40,962 bases of DNA from a virus: positions 1 to 40,962 of IMG/VR virus record IMGVR_UViG_3300025646_000104, one strand, 5' to 3'. This document shows positions 12,535-20,440 of this stretch, in pieces. The translations under genes were made by a program, and so were the position numbers. Position 1 is the first letter of the stretch. Each line of letters starts with the position of its first letter. A model generated the notes under the pieces. The model was not told where the DNA came from and made no database searches. It saw only the letters and a list, made by a program, of their open reading frames with translations.

Positions 12535-12563
12535 TTGACGCCTAGCGTTGGCTAGCCTATTCT
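12535..12563 (+). promoter_or_regulatory. Sigma-70-like promoter P3 with CTAGC operator
   Basis: -35 TTGACG (12535-12540), 17-base spacer CCTAGCGTTGGCTAGCC, -10 TATTCT (12558-12563). It points to the ATG at 12600. The spacer matches P2 in 14 of 17 positions (CTAGCG and GGCTAGCC), which is best explained by a shared repressor. Confidence 0.72.
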
Positions 12564-12599
12564 CCTGATCACGGGGGCGACCCCACCGCACAACCAACC

Positions 12600-12851
12600 A
12601 TGAACCCGCTCTGCACGGTTCTTCCAGCCACCAAGCCCAGCCGCACGGACTGGTGTGAGCGCTATCTCTTCAACAGCGCCATCCTCTCCGACTGGTGCCA
12701 CGAAGACGATCTGGAAGACATGCACGCCACCTTCATCGAGGCTGGCATCCCCTACACCGTCCAGTTCGTCCCGCCCGCCGCTGAGCTTGACGACAGCTCT
12801 TGGTCAGAAGAGCTGCGCTCTCCTGAGTCCCGCAACTCTTTCATGCGCTGA
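12600..12851 (+). CDS. Small early protein under promoter P3 (83 aa)
   Basis: The product starts MNPLCTVLPATKPSRTDWCE and continues with acidic helices and 'EAGIPYTVQFVPPAAELDD'. The 'A.IPY.(V/F)' segment recurs in the next gene (DHGIPYFTHN), so the two may share a small fold. It is the first gene after P3, a common place for host-takeover or control proteins. No family recognised. Confidence 0.6.
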   Translation: MNPLCTVLPATKPSRTDWCERYLFNSAILSDWCHEDDLEDMHATFIEAGIPYTVQFVPPAAELDDSSWSEELRSPESRNSFMR

Positions 12852-12853
12852 CC

Positions 12854-13030
12854 ATGGCTAGCGCTAACGAGCAGCAGCTTGCCTTCTTGCTTCAGCAAGC
12901 CATCACAAGCGACATCCACGAAGAAGACGCCGCCGACTTTCTCGACGACCACGGCATTCCCTACTTCACCCACAACCGCCAAACCCTCATCACCCTCGCC
13001 TACCGCAACGGCTGGAGACCTCACCAATGA
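12854..13030 (+). CDS. Small early protein (58 aa)
   Basis: ATG at 12854 two bases after the previous stop; TGA at 13028-13030 overlaps the next ATG. The product starts MASANEQQLAFLLQQAITSD, with an acidic helix and DDHGIPYFTHNRQTLITLAY. The start codon sits inside the palindrome-like GGCTAGCGCTAAC. It shares a GIPY-containing segment with the 12600 product. Function unknown. Confidence 0.55.
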   Translation: MASANEQQLAFLLQQAITSDIHEEDAADFLDDHGIPYFTHNRQTLITLAYRNGWRPHQ

Positions 13031-13221
13031 CTTCCCCATCTCTCCCCCCTTTCGTCACTCGCACTCATCGCCGCGTCTACGCCCGCCCTGTGCAACCTTC
13101 ACGCCGCCCGCATCGCACCCCACAACGCAAGCCCTCCTTTCTTGAGCGCCATGGCGACCTCATCACCTTCATCTGGTCCTGCACCCTCATCGCTGCTCTC
13201 GTCTACACAGCCTTCTCTTGA
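13027..13221 (+). CDS. Small basic membrane protein (64 aa)
   Basis: The N-terminal 45 residues are basic and proline-rich (RVYARPVQPSRRPHRTPQRK). A single C-terminal transmembrane helix follows (LITFIWSCTLIAALVYTAF). The arrangement is of a C-tail-anchored protein with a cationic cytoplasmic part. ATG overlaps the previous stop (ATGA), and its 3' end overlaps the next gene by about 70 bases. Function unknown. Confidence 0.55.
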   Translation: MTSPSLPPFVTRTHRRVYARPVQPSRRPHRTPQRKPSFLERHGDLITFIWSCTLIAALVYTAFS

Positions 13222-13507
13222 ACCCCTGCTAGAAGAACTCACATCACTGGCCAAGCGTGAGAAGGAAATCCAAGCCCGACGACAAGAGCTGCTTGACCTA
13301 CTGGATCAACTGGTGGAAGCGGGCGAAGCAGAAGACACGCTCTCGTGGAACGACTGCAAAATCACACGCCGCAGCCGCAAGTCCGTCACCTACCCGCAGC
13401 ACATCCTTGAGCAACGCGAACAGCTCAAGGCATCCGAACGACTATCACTCGCCTTGGGCGAGGCCTCGGTAACCATCAAACACTTCTGGGAAATTCGCGG
13501 CGCATGA
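13151..13507 (+). CDS. Coiled-coil protein, possibly Gp157-like
   Basis: A 118-aa protein: Ser/Pro-rich start, a long coiled coil (PLLEELTSLAKREKEIQARR, continuing to about residue 60), then ITRRSRKSVTYPQHILEQRE and TIKHFWEIRG. The layout, a coiled coil followed by a short basic Trp/Phe-containing tail, is seen in small phage proteins of the Gp157 or nuclease-inhibitor type, but this match is loose. ATG 13151 is preferred over TTG 13142. Its TGA overlaps the next ATG. Confidence 0.55.
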   Translation: MATSSPSSGPAPSSLLSSTQPSLEPLLEELTSLAKREKEIQARRQELLDLLDQLVEAGEAEDTLSWNDCKITRRSRKSVTYPQHILEQREQLKASERLSLALGEASVTIKHFWEIRGA

Positions 13508-13686
13508 CCATGACCAAGACCAAACTCAAACCCACAACCCTTCCCGTCAACCTCACCTCCTACCAACGCGCTATCGACGCCGCCGCTCGCACCGTCTCCG
13601 GCATCCCCCGCCAACAACTAGAAGCCATCGTCGCTGCCGTCATCACCACCATCGGCAAACCAACTCATGACGACAAAGCGGCCTGA
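13504..13686 (+). CDS. Small unknown protein (60 aa)
   Basis: ATG at 13504 overlaps the previous stop (ATGA). The product starts MTMTKTKLKPTTLPVNLTSY and has one helical segment, 'QQLEAIVAAVITTIGKP'. No family recognised. It overlaps the start of the next gene by 20 bases. Position is in the P3 operon of small early genes. Confidence 0.5.
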   Translation: MTMTKTKLKPTTLPVNLTSYQRAIDAAARTVSGIPRQQLEAIVAAVITTIGKPTHDDKAA

Positions 13687-13843
13687 ATACCAGCCCTGCA
13701 AGCTCGTCTCTCTCTGCGGTCAGTTCCTAACCCCTAATGGCACCTTCTCCGCAGACCCTGCCACCGCACTCACTGCAGAACGCTGGTGGCTTGAGCGAGA
13801 ACAACGACGCATCAACACTGCCACCATCATCCTCCGCGCCTAA
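13667..13843 (+). CDS. Small unknown protein (58 aa)
   Basis: ATG at 13667, TAA at 13841-13843. The product starts MTTKRPEYQPCKLVSLCGQF and ends RRINTATIILRA, with 'TAERWWLEREQRR' in between. It has the look of a small folded protein with a Trp-rich helix. It overlaps the long upstream part of the RusA frame, which makes the RusA start uncertain. Confidence 0.5.
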   Translation: MTTKRPEYQPCKLVSLCGQFLTPNGTFSADPATALTAERWWLEREQRRINTATIILRA

Positions 13844-14267
13844 CGCCATCACGTTTGACGTGATCGGCATGGAGGCCGCCACGCAAGGCAGCAAGCGCCA
13901 CGTCGGCCACGGGATCATGCGCGAAACCAATCAACGCCTCCGCCCTTGGCGCTCTCTCGTCACCGACGCCGCACTAGCCACACAACTGCCTCTCATCAAT
14001 CAGCCCGTCAGCATCTCCATCACCTTCCGCTTCCTTCGACCTAAAGGCCACTACAACAAATCCGGCCTCTCCCCTAAAGCTCCAGCCCATCTAACCTCCA
14101 AGCAAAAGGGCGACATCGACAAGCTCTCTCGTGCCATCCTTGATGCCCTCACTGGCAGCCTTCTTCAAGACGATTCGCAGGTGGTGCAGCTATCTGCTCA
14201 CAAGCGTTACTGCACGCCGCAAGAAAAACCTGGCGCGCTCATCACCATCATCCCGCTGGCAACCTAA
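13737..14267 (+). CDS. RusA-family Holliday junction resolvase
   Basis: The core is clear: ITFDVIGMEAATQGSKRH (first strand and QGSK motif), later KQKGDIDKLSRAILDALTG and DDSQVVQLSAHKRY. These carry the conserved aspartates (GDIDKL, DDSQV) and Lys of RusA, which cuts Holliday junctions and branched DNA before packaging. The ATG at 13737 would overlap the previous gene by 107 bases. The domain itself starts near 13847, so the true start may be a non-ATG codon close to there. The stop TAA lies inside the late motif at 14257-14268. Confidence 0.85.
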   Translation: MAPSPQTLPPHSLQNAGGLSENNDASTLPPSSSAPNAITFDVIGMEAATQGSKRHVGHGIMRETNQRLRPWRSLVTDAALATQLPLINQPVSISITFRFLRPKGHYNKSGLSPKAPAHLTSKQKGDIDKLSRAILDALTGSLLQDDSQVVQLSAHKRYCTPQEKPGALITIIPLAT

Positions 14268-14268
14268 A
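14257..14268 (+). promoter_or_regulatory. Late motif TGGCAACCTAAA overlapping the RusA stop
   Basis: TGGCAACCTAAA; its TAA is the stop codon of the RusA gene. It is 18 bases before the ATG at 14287. This is the leftmost copy of the motif in the packaging/head region. Confidence 0.5.
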
Positions 14269-14286
14269 GCAGCGGCACCCTGTGCC

Positions 14287-14601
14287 ATGGAACCCTGGTC
14301 CATCGTTGCAGAAGATCCCAAGACCGGCGAACCCTTTGGGCTCGTCCTACAACACGACGCTGATCCAGAACTCGCCGAACACATCGCTCGCAACCTCCTC
14401 GCCACCTTCCGCCTCACTGGTGGCTACCTCCCCACCAGCGGCCCTAAATCCCTCAAAGGCCACTACCTCTTCCTCTACACCGTCTCGCCAGAACCCATCC
14501 CCCGCCTAGCCAGCATCTGGGCACACTCCTTCGCTGATGCCGAAGACAAGCTCAACATCCTCGCGGCAGACGGCACACTCCTCATGCCCTCCTCCGGTTA
14601 A
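14287..14601 (+). CDS. Unknown protein upstream of the terminase (104 aa)
   Basis: The product starts MEPWSIVAEDPKTGEPFGLV, has a helical middle (ELAEHIARNLLATFRLTGGY) and ends in 'FADAEDKLNILAADGTLL'. It looks like a small soluble alpha/beta protein. No family recognised. It is preceded by a late motif and followed nine bases later by the small terminase gene, so it is probably transcribed with the packaging genes. Confidence 0.6.
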   Translation: MEPWSIVAEDPKTGEPFGLVLQHDADPELAEHIARNLLATFRLTGGYLPTSGPKSLKGHYLFLYTVSPEPIPRLASIWAHSFADAEDKLNILAADGTLLMPSSG

Positions 14602-14610
14602 ACTCCGGCC

Positions 14611-14934
14611 ATGGCAAAAAAGAGCACTAACGTAGAAATTGATGAGCGGGTCAACGCCGTTTACGACCTGCTACTTCGTGCATACAGTCGCACCCAAATC
14701 GTTCGCTACTGTTCGGATCAGTGGAATGTAGGCGAACGTCAGGCCGAAAACTACATGGCTCGTGCACGCCAGTTGATGCAACTGGACGCCGAACTTGAAC
14801 GCCCGCAATGGCTAGCCGCCGCAGTTGCACGCCTTGTTGAATACGAACGCCGAGCCTCTGAATCCAATCAGCTAGGCATCGCTCTCAAGGCCCTAGAAGA
14901 CCAAGCCAAACTCCTGCGCTTTGAGATGTCGTGA
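14611..14934 (+). CDS. Terminase small subunit (putative)
   Basis: A 107-aa, wholly helical protein. Residues about 10-52 contain a helix-turn-helix-like stretch (VYDLLLRAYSRTQIVRYCSD, then VGERQAENYMARARQLM), suitable for recognising a packaging site. The C-terminal helix fits oligomerisation. It is coupled to the large terminase by a GTGA overlap, the classical terS-terL order. Sequence similarity to known TerS families is not obvious by eye, so the call rests on fold and position. Confidence 0.7.
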   Translation: MAKKSTNVEIDERVNAVYDLLLRAYSRTQIVRYCSDQWNVGERQAENYMARARQLMQLDAELERPQWLAAAVARLVEYERRASESNQLGIALKALEDQAKLLRFEMS

Positions 14935-16280
14935 GCCTGCTCACTGGCATCACTGAACCAACGCCGCTGCTCAGCTTCCTCGCCTCACCGTCGCAGCAGG
15001 ACACCACAGACCTCTTGGCACGTATCCGCCAAGACCTGCACCCTGGCCAACTTGCCTTCGTCGAAGACCAGACCACTGAAATTCTCGGCATCTCCGCCGG
15101 CTACGGCGCCGGCAAAACCCGAGCGCTAGCCAGCAAGGCCGTTCACCTCGCTGCCAGCAATCAGGGCTTCATCGGCATCGTCATGGAACCGACCGGCCCA
15201 CTGATCCGCGACATCTGGCAGAACGACTTTGACGACTTCCTAGAGGCCTACGACATCCCCTACACGTTCCGCGCTTCACCGCTCCCGGAATACGTGTTGC
15301 ACCTTCCCGGCGGTGATACCAAGATCCTGTGCCGCAGTTTTGAAAACTGGCAGCGCTGCATTGGCATCAACGCCGCATGGTGCCTCTGCGATGAGATTGA
15401 TACCGTCCCACCGTCTACGGCCAACAAAGCCTTCCCGAAGATCCTTGGCCGTCTCCGTGCCGGGAACGTCCGCCAGTTCGGTGCAGCCTCCACACCTGAA
15501 GGCTTCCGCTGGATGTGGCAAACCTTCGCTTCAGAAGAGACCAAGGAACGCGCTGATCGCAAGCTGATCAAGATGCGCACGGCAGACAACCCCTATCTGC
15601 CGCCGGACTTTATTGAGCGCCTCCAGGCCAACTACGACCCGAACCTGCTGCAGGCCTATCTCAACGGTGAGTTCGTCAGCCTCACCACCGGCCAGGTGTA
15701 CGACCGCTTCAACCGTGAGCTTCACGTTCAGAGCGTGGACTGGGATCCAGAAGAGCCGATCCTGCTTGGCATCGACTTCAACGTTGGCAACATGAGCGGC
15801 GTCTTAGCGGTGCGCCGTGGCCGTGAGCTGCACGTCTTTGACGAGATCACCGGTGCCCACGACACCGATGCCTTAGCCCAAGAAGCTCGCCGCCGTTACG
15901 GCAAAGCACGCATCCTTGGCTACCCCGATGCTTCCGGTGCTAACCGCAGCACCAATAGCTCCCGCAGCGACATCGCCATCCTGGAGAGCTACGACATCAG
16001 CAACATGGCACCCTCAGCCAACCCACCGGTGCGCGACAGGATCGCAGCGGTACAAGCGCTGCTAGAGAACGGCATGGCTGAACGCCGCCTGTTTGTCGAT
16101 AAGCGCTGCAAGAAGCTGATCGAGTGCCTAGAGCTGCAGAGCTACAACGACAAGGGCGACCCTGACAAAGACGCTGGGTACGACCACATGAACGATGCGC
16201 TCGGCTACATCGTCCACCGCTGCTTTGAAGTGGGGCGTGGCCACAGCGGTAAAGCAGTGCGCAATCTGCGCCTGTACTGA
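14931..16280 (+). CDS. Terminase large subunit
   Basis: A 449-aa packaging motor and nuclease. Walker A GYGAGKT at 57-63, Walker B WCLCDE at 150-155 (D154, E155) and a coupling segment AASTPEGFRWMW near 186-197. The RNase H-like nuclease has D282 (LLGIDFNVG), D333 (GYPDASG) and D418/D422 (GYDHMNDALGY). It docks on the portal and translocates DNA. GTG at 14931 overlaps the TerS stop. Length and motif order are normal for the Terminase_6 type. Confidence 0.93.
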   Translation: MSLLTGITEPTPLLSFLASPSQQDTTDLLARIRQDLHPGQLAFVEDQTTEILGISAGYGAGKTRALASKAVHLAASNQGFIGIVMEPTGPLIRDIWQNDFDDFLEAYDIPYTFRASPLPEYVLHLPGGDTKILCRSFENWQRCIGINAAWCLCDEIDTVPPSTANKAFPKILGRLRAGNVRQFGAASTPEGFRWMWQTFASEETKERADRKLIKMRTADNPYLPPDFIERLQANYDPNLLQAYLNGEFVSLTTGQVYDRFNRELHVQSVDWDPEEPILLGIDFNVGNMSGVLAVRRGRELHVFDEITGAHDTDALAQEARRRYGKARILGYPDASGANRSTNSSRSDIAILESYDISNMAPSANPPVRDRIAAVQALLENGMAERRLFVDKRCKKLIECLELQSYNDKGDPDKDAGYDHMNDALGYIVHRCFEVGRGHSGKAVRNLRLY

Positions 16281-16281
16281 T

Positions 16282-16295
16282 CGGAAACCTATAGG
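16282..16295 (+). promoter_or_regulatory. Late motif CGGAAACCTATAGG
   Basis: CGGAAACCTATAGG just after the terminase stop and 17 bases before the ATG at 16313. It includes the palindrome ACCTATAGGT, and outer CTGATC/GATCAG arms (16278-16283 and 16299-16304) can pair. Confidence 0.5.
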
Positions 16296-16312
16296 TAGAT
16301 CAGTTGCCTGCC

Positions 16313-16813
16313 ATGGCCCGCACCTACAAACGTGACCAAAACGGTCGTTTCGCTGGTGGTGGCGGCGGTGGTAGCAAGGGTGGCGGTGGCGGCACCAGTA
16401 CAAGGTCAAAAAACACTGCACGCGCCAATGACCTCAAGGCCAAAGGCACGACTGCTATCGGTGGTCGCGTCAAGGCCCAAGGCTTTTCAGGGCAAAAAGG
16501 TGCCCAGCAGCGTGCTGGTGGCCTTCGCAGTCAGTCCACCGTCAGCTTGAAGCTTGGCAAGAGCACGGCTGGAGCAGGTACTCGCTCCGCGTTGAGTGCC
16601 AATGCAGCGCAGGTTGGCAAAAGCCGCTCAAAAGCAGCTTCAAAAGGCACTGAAAAGATGGCCAAGGCGCCTGCAAATGCTGCCAAGGCTCGTTACAAGC
16701 AGCTCAGCGGAGAAGCTCGCAAATCGTCGCCTTTCCGTTCGGCATCTGATAACAGGAAGGCTGCTGGAGCCAAGCGCAGCCTCAATACAATGATCAAAAA
16801 GCGCGGTCGCTGA
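16313..16813 (+). CDS. Basic, low-complexity virion-region protein
   Basis: A 166-aa protein with the common phage start MARTYKRDQNGRFAGGGGGG, then Gly, Lys, Arg, Ser and Ala-rich low-complexity sequence to the end (NTMIKKRGR). There is no hydrophobic core, so it is probably disordered and nucleic-acid binding. It lies between terminase and portal. A role in DNA condensation or as an internal head protein is possible. ATG 16313 is preferred to a TTG at 16304. Confidence 0.6.
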   Translation: MARTYKRDQNGRFAGGGGGGSKGGGGGTSTRSKNTARANDLKAKGTTAIGGRVKAQGFSGQKGAQQRAGGLRSQSTVSLKLGKSTAGAGTRSALSANAAQVGKSRSKAASKGTEKMAKAPANAAKARYKQLSGEARKSSPFRSASDNRKAAGAKRSLNTMIKKRGR

Positions 16814-16944
16814 TGAAATCACAAATCACTGCTGTTGGCCGGTTGCTTAAACCAGCCCTTGGTCAGCAGCAGTTGTTTAAGGTCATCTCTATCAAGCAAG
16901 ATGGCACTAGCAAGGTCATTGTCAATAGGCCTTTGGCAACCTAA
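16813..16944 (+). CDS. Small unknown protein (43 aa)
   Basis: ATG at 16813 overlaps the previous stop (TGATG); TAA at 16942-16944. The product starts MKSQITAVGRLLKPALGQQQ and ends 'GTSKVIVNRPLAT', with a strand pattern (LFKVISIKQDGTSKVIVN). The stop lies in a late motif. Probably a small beta protein; function unknown. Confidence 0.5.
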   Translation: MKSQITAVGRLLKPALGQQQLFKVISIKQDGTSKVIVNRPLAT

Positions 16945-16945
16945 A
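16934..16945 (+). promoter_or_regulatory. Late motif TGGCAACCTAAA upstream of the portal gene
   Basis: TGGCAACCTAAA, identical to the copy at 14257 and again supplying the upstream stop codon. It is 10 bases before the GTG at 16956. Confidence 0.5.
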
Positions 16946-16955
16946 GAAAAGGGCT

Positions 16956-18425
16956 GTGCACTTCAATCTCGCTGCCACTGAACTCAAGCCCGTCCTGTCC
17001 ATTCAGGATCTCGGCGTTCACGATCCCGGCATCGCCTGGCAGCGGATGCAGCTCCGCTGGGAACTCATCGAAGAGCTGATCGGCGGCACGCTGCAGCTGC
17101 AAGCCGCAGGCCGCCGCTATCTGCCGCAGGAGCCCAAGGAATCGGACGAGAGCTATCTCGCACGTCTGCGCCGCAGCGTCTGCCCGCCGTACTACCAGCG
17201 CCTAGAGCAGATGCTGGCCGGCATGATCAGCCGCAAGCCAGTGCGGCTCGACAACGTTCCTGACCCTGTGCAGGAGCAGATGATGGACGTTGACCTGCAG
17301 GGCAATGACCTCAACGTCTACCTGCACAGCCTGGCCCGCACTTGTCTGCGCTACGGCCACGTTGGCGTGCTGGTGGACTTCCCTCGTGGTGATGAAGGTG
17401 ATGACACACCGGTCACCGACTTTAACCGTCCCTACTGGGTGAGCTACAGCCCACGGGACATCCTCGGCTGGCGCACTGACGTGGTGCAAGGCACGCAGAA
17501 GCTGACGCAGCTGCGCCTGCTGGAGCGCGTCATCGTGCCATACGGCGAATACGGCGAAGAGGTCGTCGAACAGGTGCGCGTGCTGACGCCCGGTGCGTTT
17601 CAGCTGTTCCGCAAGCAAGCCTCTCGCTCCCGCGACTGGGAGCTAATTAGCGAAGGCCAGACCACGCTCGACGAGATCCCCTTTGCGGTCGCCTACTCCA
17701 ACCGCATCGGCATCCTGGAATCCACCCCGCCGCTGGAAGAGGTCGCGCACCTCAACCTGCAGAGCTACCGCGTCAGCTCGGACCTCAGCAATCAGCTGCA
17801 CATCGCTGCTGTGCCTCGCTTCCATCTCTACGGCGTGCCAGCTGAACTAGACGAGATCACTGCTGGCCCTGACTCCGCCATGGCGTTGCCCGTTGATTCA
17901 CGGGCTGAGTTTGTAGAGCCGCAAGGCACTTCGTACAACTTCCAGTTCCAACAGCTGGACCGCATCGAACGCCAGATCAATCAGCTGGGCCTGGCCGCTG
18001 TGATGGGTCAGAACATGACCAACCAAGCGGCAGAAGCCAAGGCCATTGACCGCAGCCAAGGTGATGCCGCCCTGATGACCGTGGCTCTTGGCCTGCAGGA
18101 TCTGATCGACAACTGCCTGCGCTTCCACAGTGCCTTCCTCGGTCTGCCAAACAGCGGCAGCAGCATGGTCAACAACGACTTCGTGGCCCGCACGCTGGAG
18201 CCTGGCCATGTGGCCGAGCTAATCAAGCTGCGCCTCAACGGTGACATCACGCAGGAAACCCTGCTGATCCAGTTGGCCGATGGTGAGTGGCTCTACGACG
18301 ATTTCAACGTCGATCAGGAAATTGAAGCCACCGCAGCGCAGCAGCAATCACGGCTGGATGCACAGGCTGCGCAGCTCGATGCAAACCTGCAACAACTTCC
18401 AGGGCAACCTAATCAGCAACCCTGA
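16956..18425 (+). CDS. Portal protein, DUF4055 family
   Basis: A 489-aa protein. Family-type segments are visible: 'SDESYLARLRRSVCPPYYQR' and 'LEQMLAGMISRKPVRLD' (residues about 65-105), ARTCLRYGHVGVLVDFPR (about 125-142), 'YSPRDILGWRTD' and ITEEVAHLNL-like helices later. The C-terminus is Gln-rich (QQQSRLDAQAAQLDANLQQL). Twelve copies should form the ring at the capsid vertex through which DNA passes. GTG start; length normal. Confidence 0.82.
   Translation: MHFNLAATELKPVLSIQDLGVHDPGIAWQRMQLRWELIEELIGGTLQLQAAGRRYLPQEPKESDESYLARLRRSVCPPYYQRLEQMLAGMISRKPVRLDNVPDPVQEQMMDVDLQGNDLNVYLHSLARTCLRYGHVGVLVDFPRGDEGDDTPVTDFNRPYWVSYSPRDILGWRTDVVQGTQKLTQLRLLERVIVPYGEYGEEVVEQVRVLTPGAFQLFRKQASRSRDWELISEGQTTLDEIPFAVAYSNRIGILESTPPLEEVAHLNLQSYRVSSDLSNQLHIAAVPRFHLYGVPAELDEITAGPDSAMALPVDSRAEFVEPQGTSYNFQFQQLDRIERQINQLGLAAVMGQNMTNQAAEAKAIDRSQGDAALMTVALGLQDLIDNCLRFHSAFLGLPNSGSSMVNNDFVARTLEPGHVAELIKLRLNGDITQETLLIQLADGEWLYDDFNVDQEIEATAAQQQSRLDAQAAQLDANLQQLPGQPNQQP
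18402..18413 (+). promoter_or_regulatory. Late motif GGGCAACCTAAT at the portal gene's 3' end
   Basis: GGGCAACCTAAT lies within the last codons of the portal gene, 26 bases before the scaffold ATG. Because it is in coding DNA it is weaker evidence than the intergenic copies. Confidence 0.4.
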
Positions 18426-18439
18426 GCCTGTGGCTCTAC

Positions 18440-19123
18440 ATGCCCGACAACGACACCGCTCCTGTGGAGCAGTCTGCAAACAACGCTGATCTGCAAGCCC
18501 TGCAAGCAGAACTCGATGCCATGCGCCGCAAAAATGCGGAGCTGCTGGACGAGAAGAAGAAGCTGGCCAAGAAGCTGCCTGAAGTTCCCGATGGGGTTGA
18601 TGTCCAAGAACTGCTGGACTTCAAGCGCAAGGTGGAGCAGCAGCAGCTGGAATCCAAAGGCAAGTACGACGAAGCGCTCAAAACCTACGAGCAGCAGTAC
18701 CGCGAACGTGAATCGCAGCTGCAGGCTCGTGTCGCAGAGTTAGAAGCCGAGAACCGTGAACTCAAGGTGATCGGTCCTGCGGTCGCTGCTCTTGCCGACA
18801 CCGTGCACGATCCCGATGAGGTAATCAGGTTGCGGCTTAAGCCTGATCAGATTGAGCGCGAAGCAGACGGCAGCGTCGTCGTCGTGGACGGCTACCAGCG
18901 CACACCGATCAGCGACTGGGCACGCACCAGCCTGCCGCAGTACCGCCTGAAGGCACCTAAACCTGCAGGCACCGGTGCACCGGTTGGCCGCAGCAGCGCT
19001 GAACTACCTGCCGGTAGCAAAAACCCCTTCTCGCGTGAGCACTACAACCTCACCGAGCAGGCGCGGATCTACAAAACCGATCCTGAACTCTACGCACGCT
19101 TAAAAGCTGCAGCTGGTAAGTAA
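18440..19123 (+). CDS. Capsid scaffolding protein (putative)
   Basis: A 227-aa acidic protein with a long coiled coil over residues about 15-110 (LQALQAELDAMRRKNAELLD, later ESQLQARVAELEAENRELKV), and a C-terminal basic region (REHYNLTEQARIYKTDPELY). Coiled-coil proteins directly before the major capsid gene are typical scaffolds that guide shell assembly and bind the capsid protein with their C-terminus. No protease motif is seen. Portal-scaffold-capsid order supports the call. Confidence 0.78.
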   Translation: MPDNDTAPVEQSANNADLQALQAELDAMRRKNAELLDEKKKLAKKLPEVPDGVDVQELLDFKRKVEQQQLESKGKYDEALKTYEQQYRERESQLQARVAELEAENRELKVIGPAVAALADTVHDPDEVIRLRLKPDQIEREADGSVVVVDGYQRTPISDWARTSLPQYRLKAPKPAGTGAPVGRSSAELPAGSKNPFSREHYNLTEQARIYKTDPELYARLKAAAGK

Positions 19124-19217
19124 CTCCCTTTGGCATACTTACAGGCAAGAGGGAAGGCTGTGCTGACCCATTGGCCTGTGGCCGCACCACAAACCACTCT
19201 CTTCAGGAGAAAAGACC
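19124..19217 (+). promoter_or_regulatory. Leader of the major capsid gene with strong ribosome binding site
   Basis: 94 bases without a gene. AGGAGA (19205-19210) seven bases before the ATG is one of the best Shine-Dalgarno sequences in the window; most late genes lack one. The leader includes TTTGGCATACTTACAGG (19128-19144), a loose relative of the late motif. High translation of the capsid gene is expected. Confidence 0.55.
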
Positions 19218-20273
19218 ATGGCGGCAACAGTCCGCTCGGATATCGTCATCCCGGAGATTTTTACTCCGTATCTGGAAGAGGCCACCACTCTTCGCAATGC
19301 TTTCATCGCTTCCGGTGTTGTGCAGCCCCTTGAGGCCCTCAACGCTGTTGCCGATGGCGGCGACTACGTGAACGTGCCTTTCTTCGATGCCAACCTCAGC
19401 GGCGACGCTGAAGTGCTGGCTGACAACGCCAGCCTGACCCCTGGCAACATCACCGCCGACAAGCAGCGCGGTGTTGTGCTGCATCGCGGCCGTGCGTGGG
19501 GAGTTCGGGAATTAGCGAAGCTCGCTGCCGGAGCTGACCCGATGGCCGCCATCGGTAACAAGGTGGCTGCTTACATCGCTCACCAACAGCAGAAGGATCT
19601 GCTGGCCACCCTTGCTGGTGTGTTCGGTGCTGTGGGTTCTGCCAACACTGGCGCTGCCTTCATCGACCTGACCTTCGATGCCGGCGGTTCTGGTGAGACC
19701 CCCCTCACCCCTCGCCACGTTGCCAAGGCTCGCGCCCTGCTGGGTGATCAAGGCGACAAGCTGAGCGCTATCTGTATGCACTCGGCTGTCTACTACGACC
19801 TCGTTGAGCGTCGTGCCATTGACTACGTGACTGCAACCGAAGCTCGCGCTACCGCTGCTGCTTCTAACGCTGCCACCCCCGACGTGTTTGGTGGTTCCGT
19901 GGCTGGTGCTTACACCGCCGATGACAGCGTGCCCTTCTACATGGGTATGCGCGTGATCGTCTCCGACGATGTGCAGACCAGCGGCTCTGGCTCCTCGAAG
20001 AAGTATTCGACTTATTTCTTCACCCCAGGAGCAGTCGCATCGGGTGAAGCCCAAGGCCTCAAAACAGAGGTGGACCGCGACATCCTCGCGCTGGCCGACT
20101 ACATGGCTGTGTCTTGGCACAACGTGTTCCACCCCATCGGTTCCCAGTACCAGACCGCCGGCGGTGCTAACCCCTCGCAGGCAACTCTGGCCACCATCAC
20201 CAACTGGACCAAGGTGTACGAGACCAAGAACATTGGCATCGTGCGCGGCACCGTCACCAGCAACTTCGACTGA
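19218..20273 (+). CDS. Major capsid protein (HK97-like fold)
   Basis: A 351-aa protein. Typical coat-protein features are a first segment with IPEIFTPYLEEATTLRNAFI, ALNAVADGGDYVNVPFFDAN as part of the extended arm, RGRAWGVRELAKLAAGADPM as the spine helix region, and 'SAVYYDLVERRAIDYV' and VRGTVTSNF-type strands near the end. Length and position after the scaffold are normal for coat proteins of cyanobacterial siphoviruses. No N-terminal protease cleavage site is evident. Confidence 0.85.
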   Translation: MAATVRSDIVIPEIFTPYLEEATTLRNAFIASGVVQPLEALNAVADGGDYVNVPFFDANLSGDAEVLADNASLTPGNITADKQRGVVLHRGRAWGVRELAKLAAGADPMAAIGNKVAAYIAHQQQKDLLATLAGVFGAVGSANTGAAFIDLTFDAGGSGETPLTPRHVAKARALLGDQGDKLSAICMHSAVYYDLVERRAIDYVTATEARATAAASNAATPDVFGGSVAGAYTADDSVPFYMGMRVIVSDDVQTSGSGSSKKYSTYFFTPGAVASGEAQGLKTEVDRDILALADYMAVSWHNVFHPIGSQYQTAGGANPSQATLATITNWTKVYETKNIGIVRGTVTSNFD

Positions 20274-20284
20274 GGCTGATCTTC

Positions 20285-20440
20285 ATGGGACTGACCGGGT
20301 TCAACCTGGCTCGTCGTGAAGAAGAGGAGGCTGCTGCTTCGGCAGTGGCCTCTGTTTCTACAGAGCCGGAAGTCTGCTCCATGCCTGAGCAGAAAGAAGC
20401 CCCCAAGCGCGGGCGCAAGAAGGTTGAGGAGGAAGGCTGA
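20285..20440 (+). CDS. Small charged protein after the capsid gene (51 aa)
   Basis: ATG at 20285, TGA at 20438-20440. An acidic middle (ARREEEEAAASAVASVSTEP) is followed by a basic end (PKRGRKKVEEEG). Such short charged proteins with KRGRKK tails often follow coat genes in cyanophages, with unknown function. Its stop overlaps the next ATG (TGATG). Confidence 0.55.
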   Translation: MGLTGFNLARREEEEAAASAVASVSTEPEVCSMPEQKEAPKRGRKKVEEEG

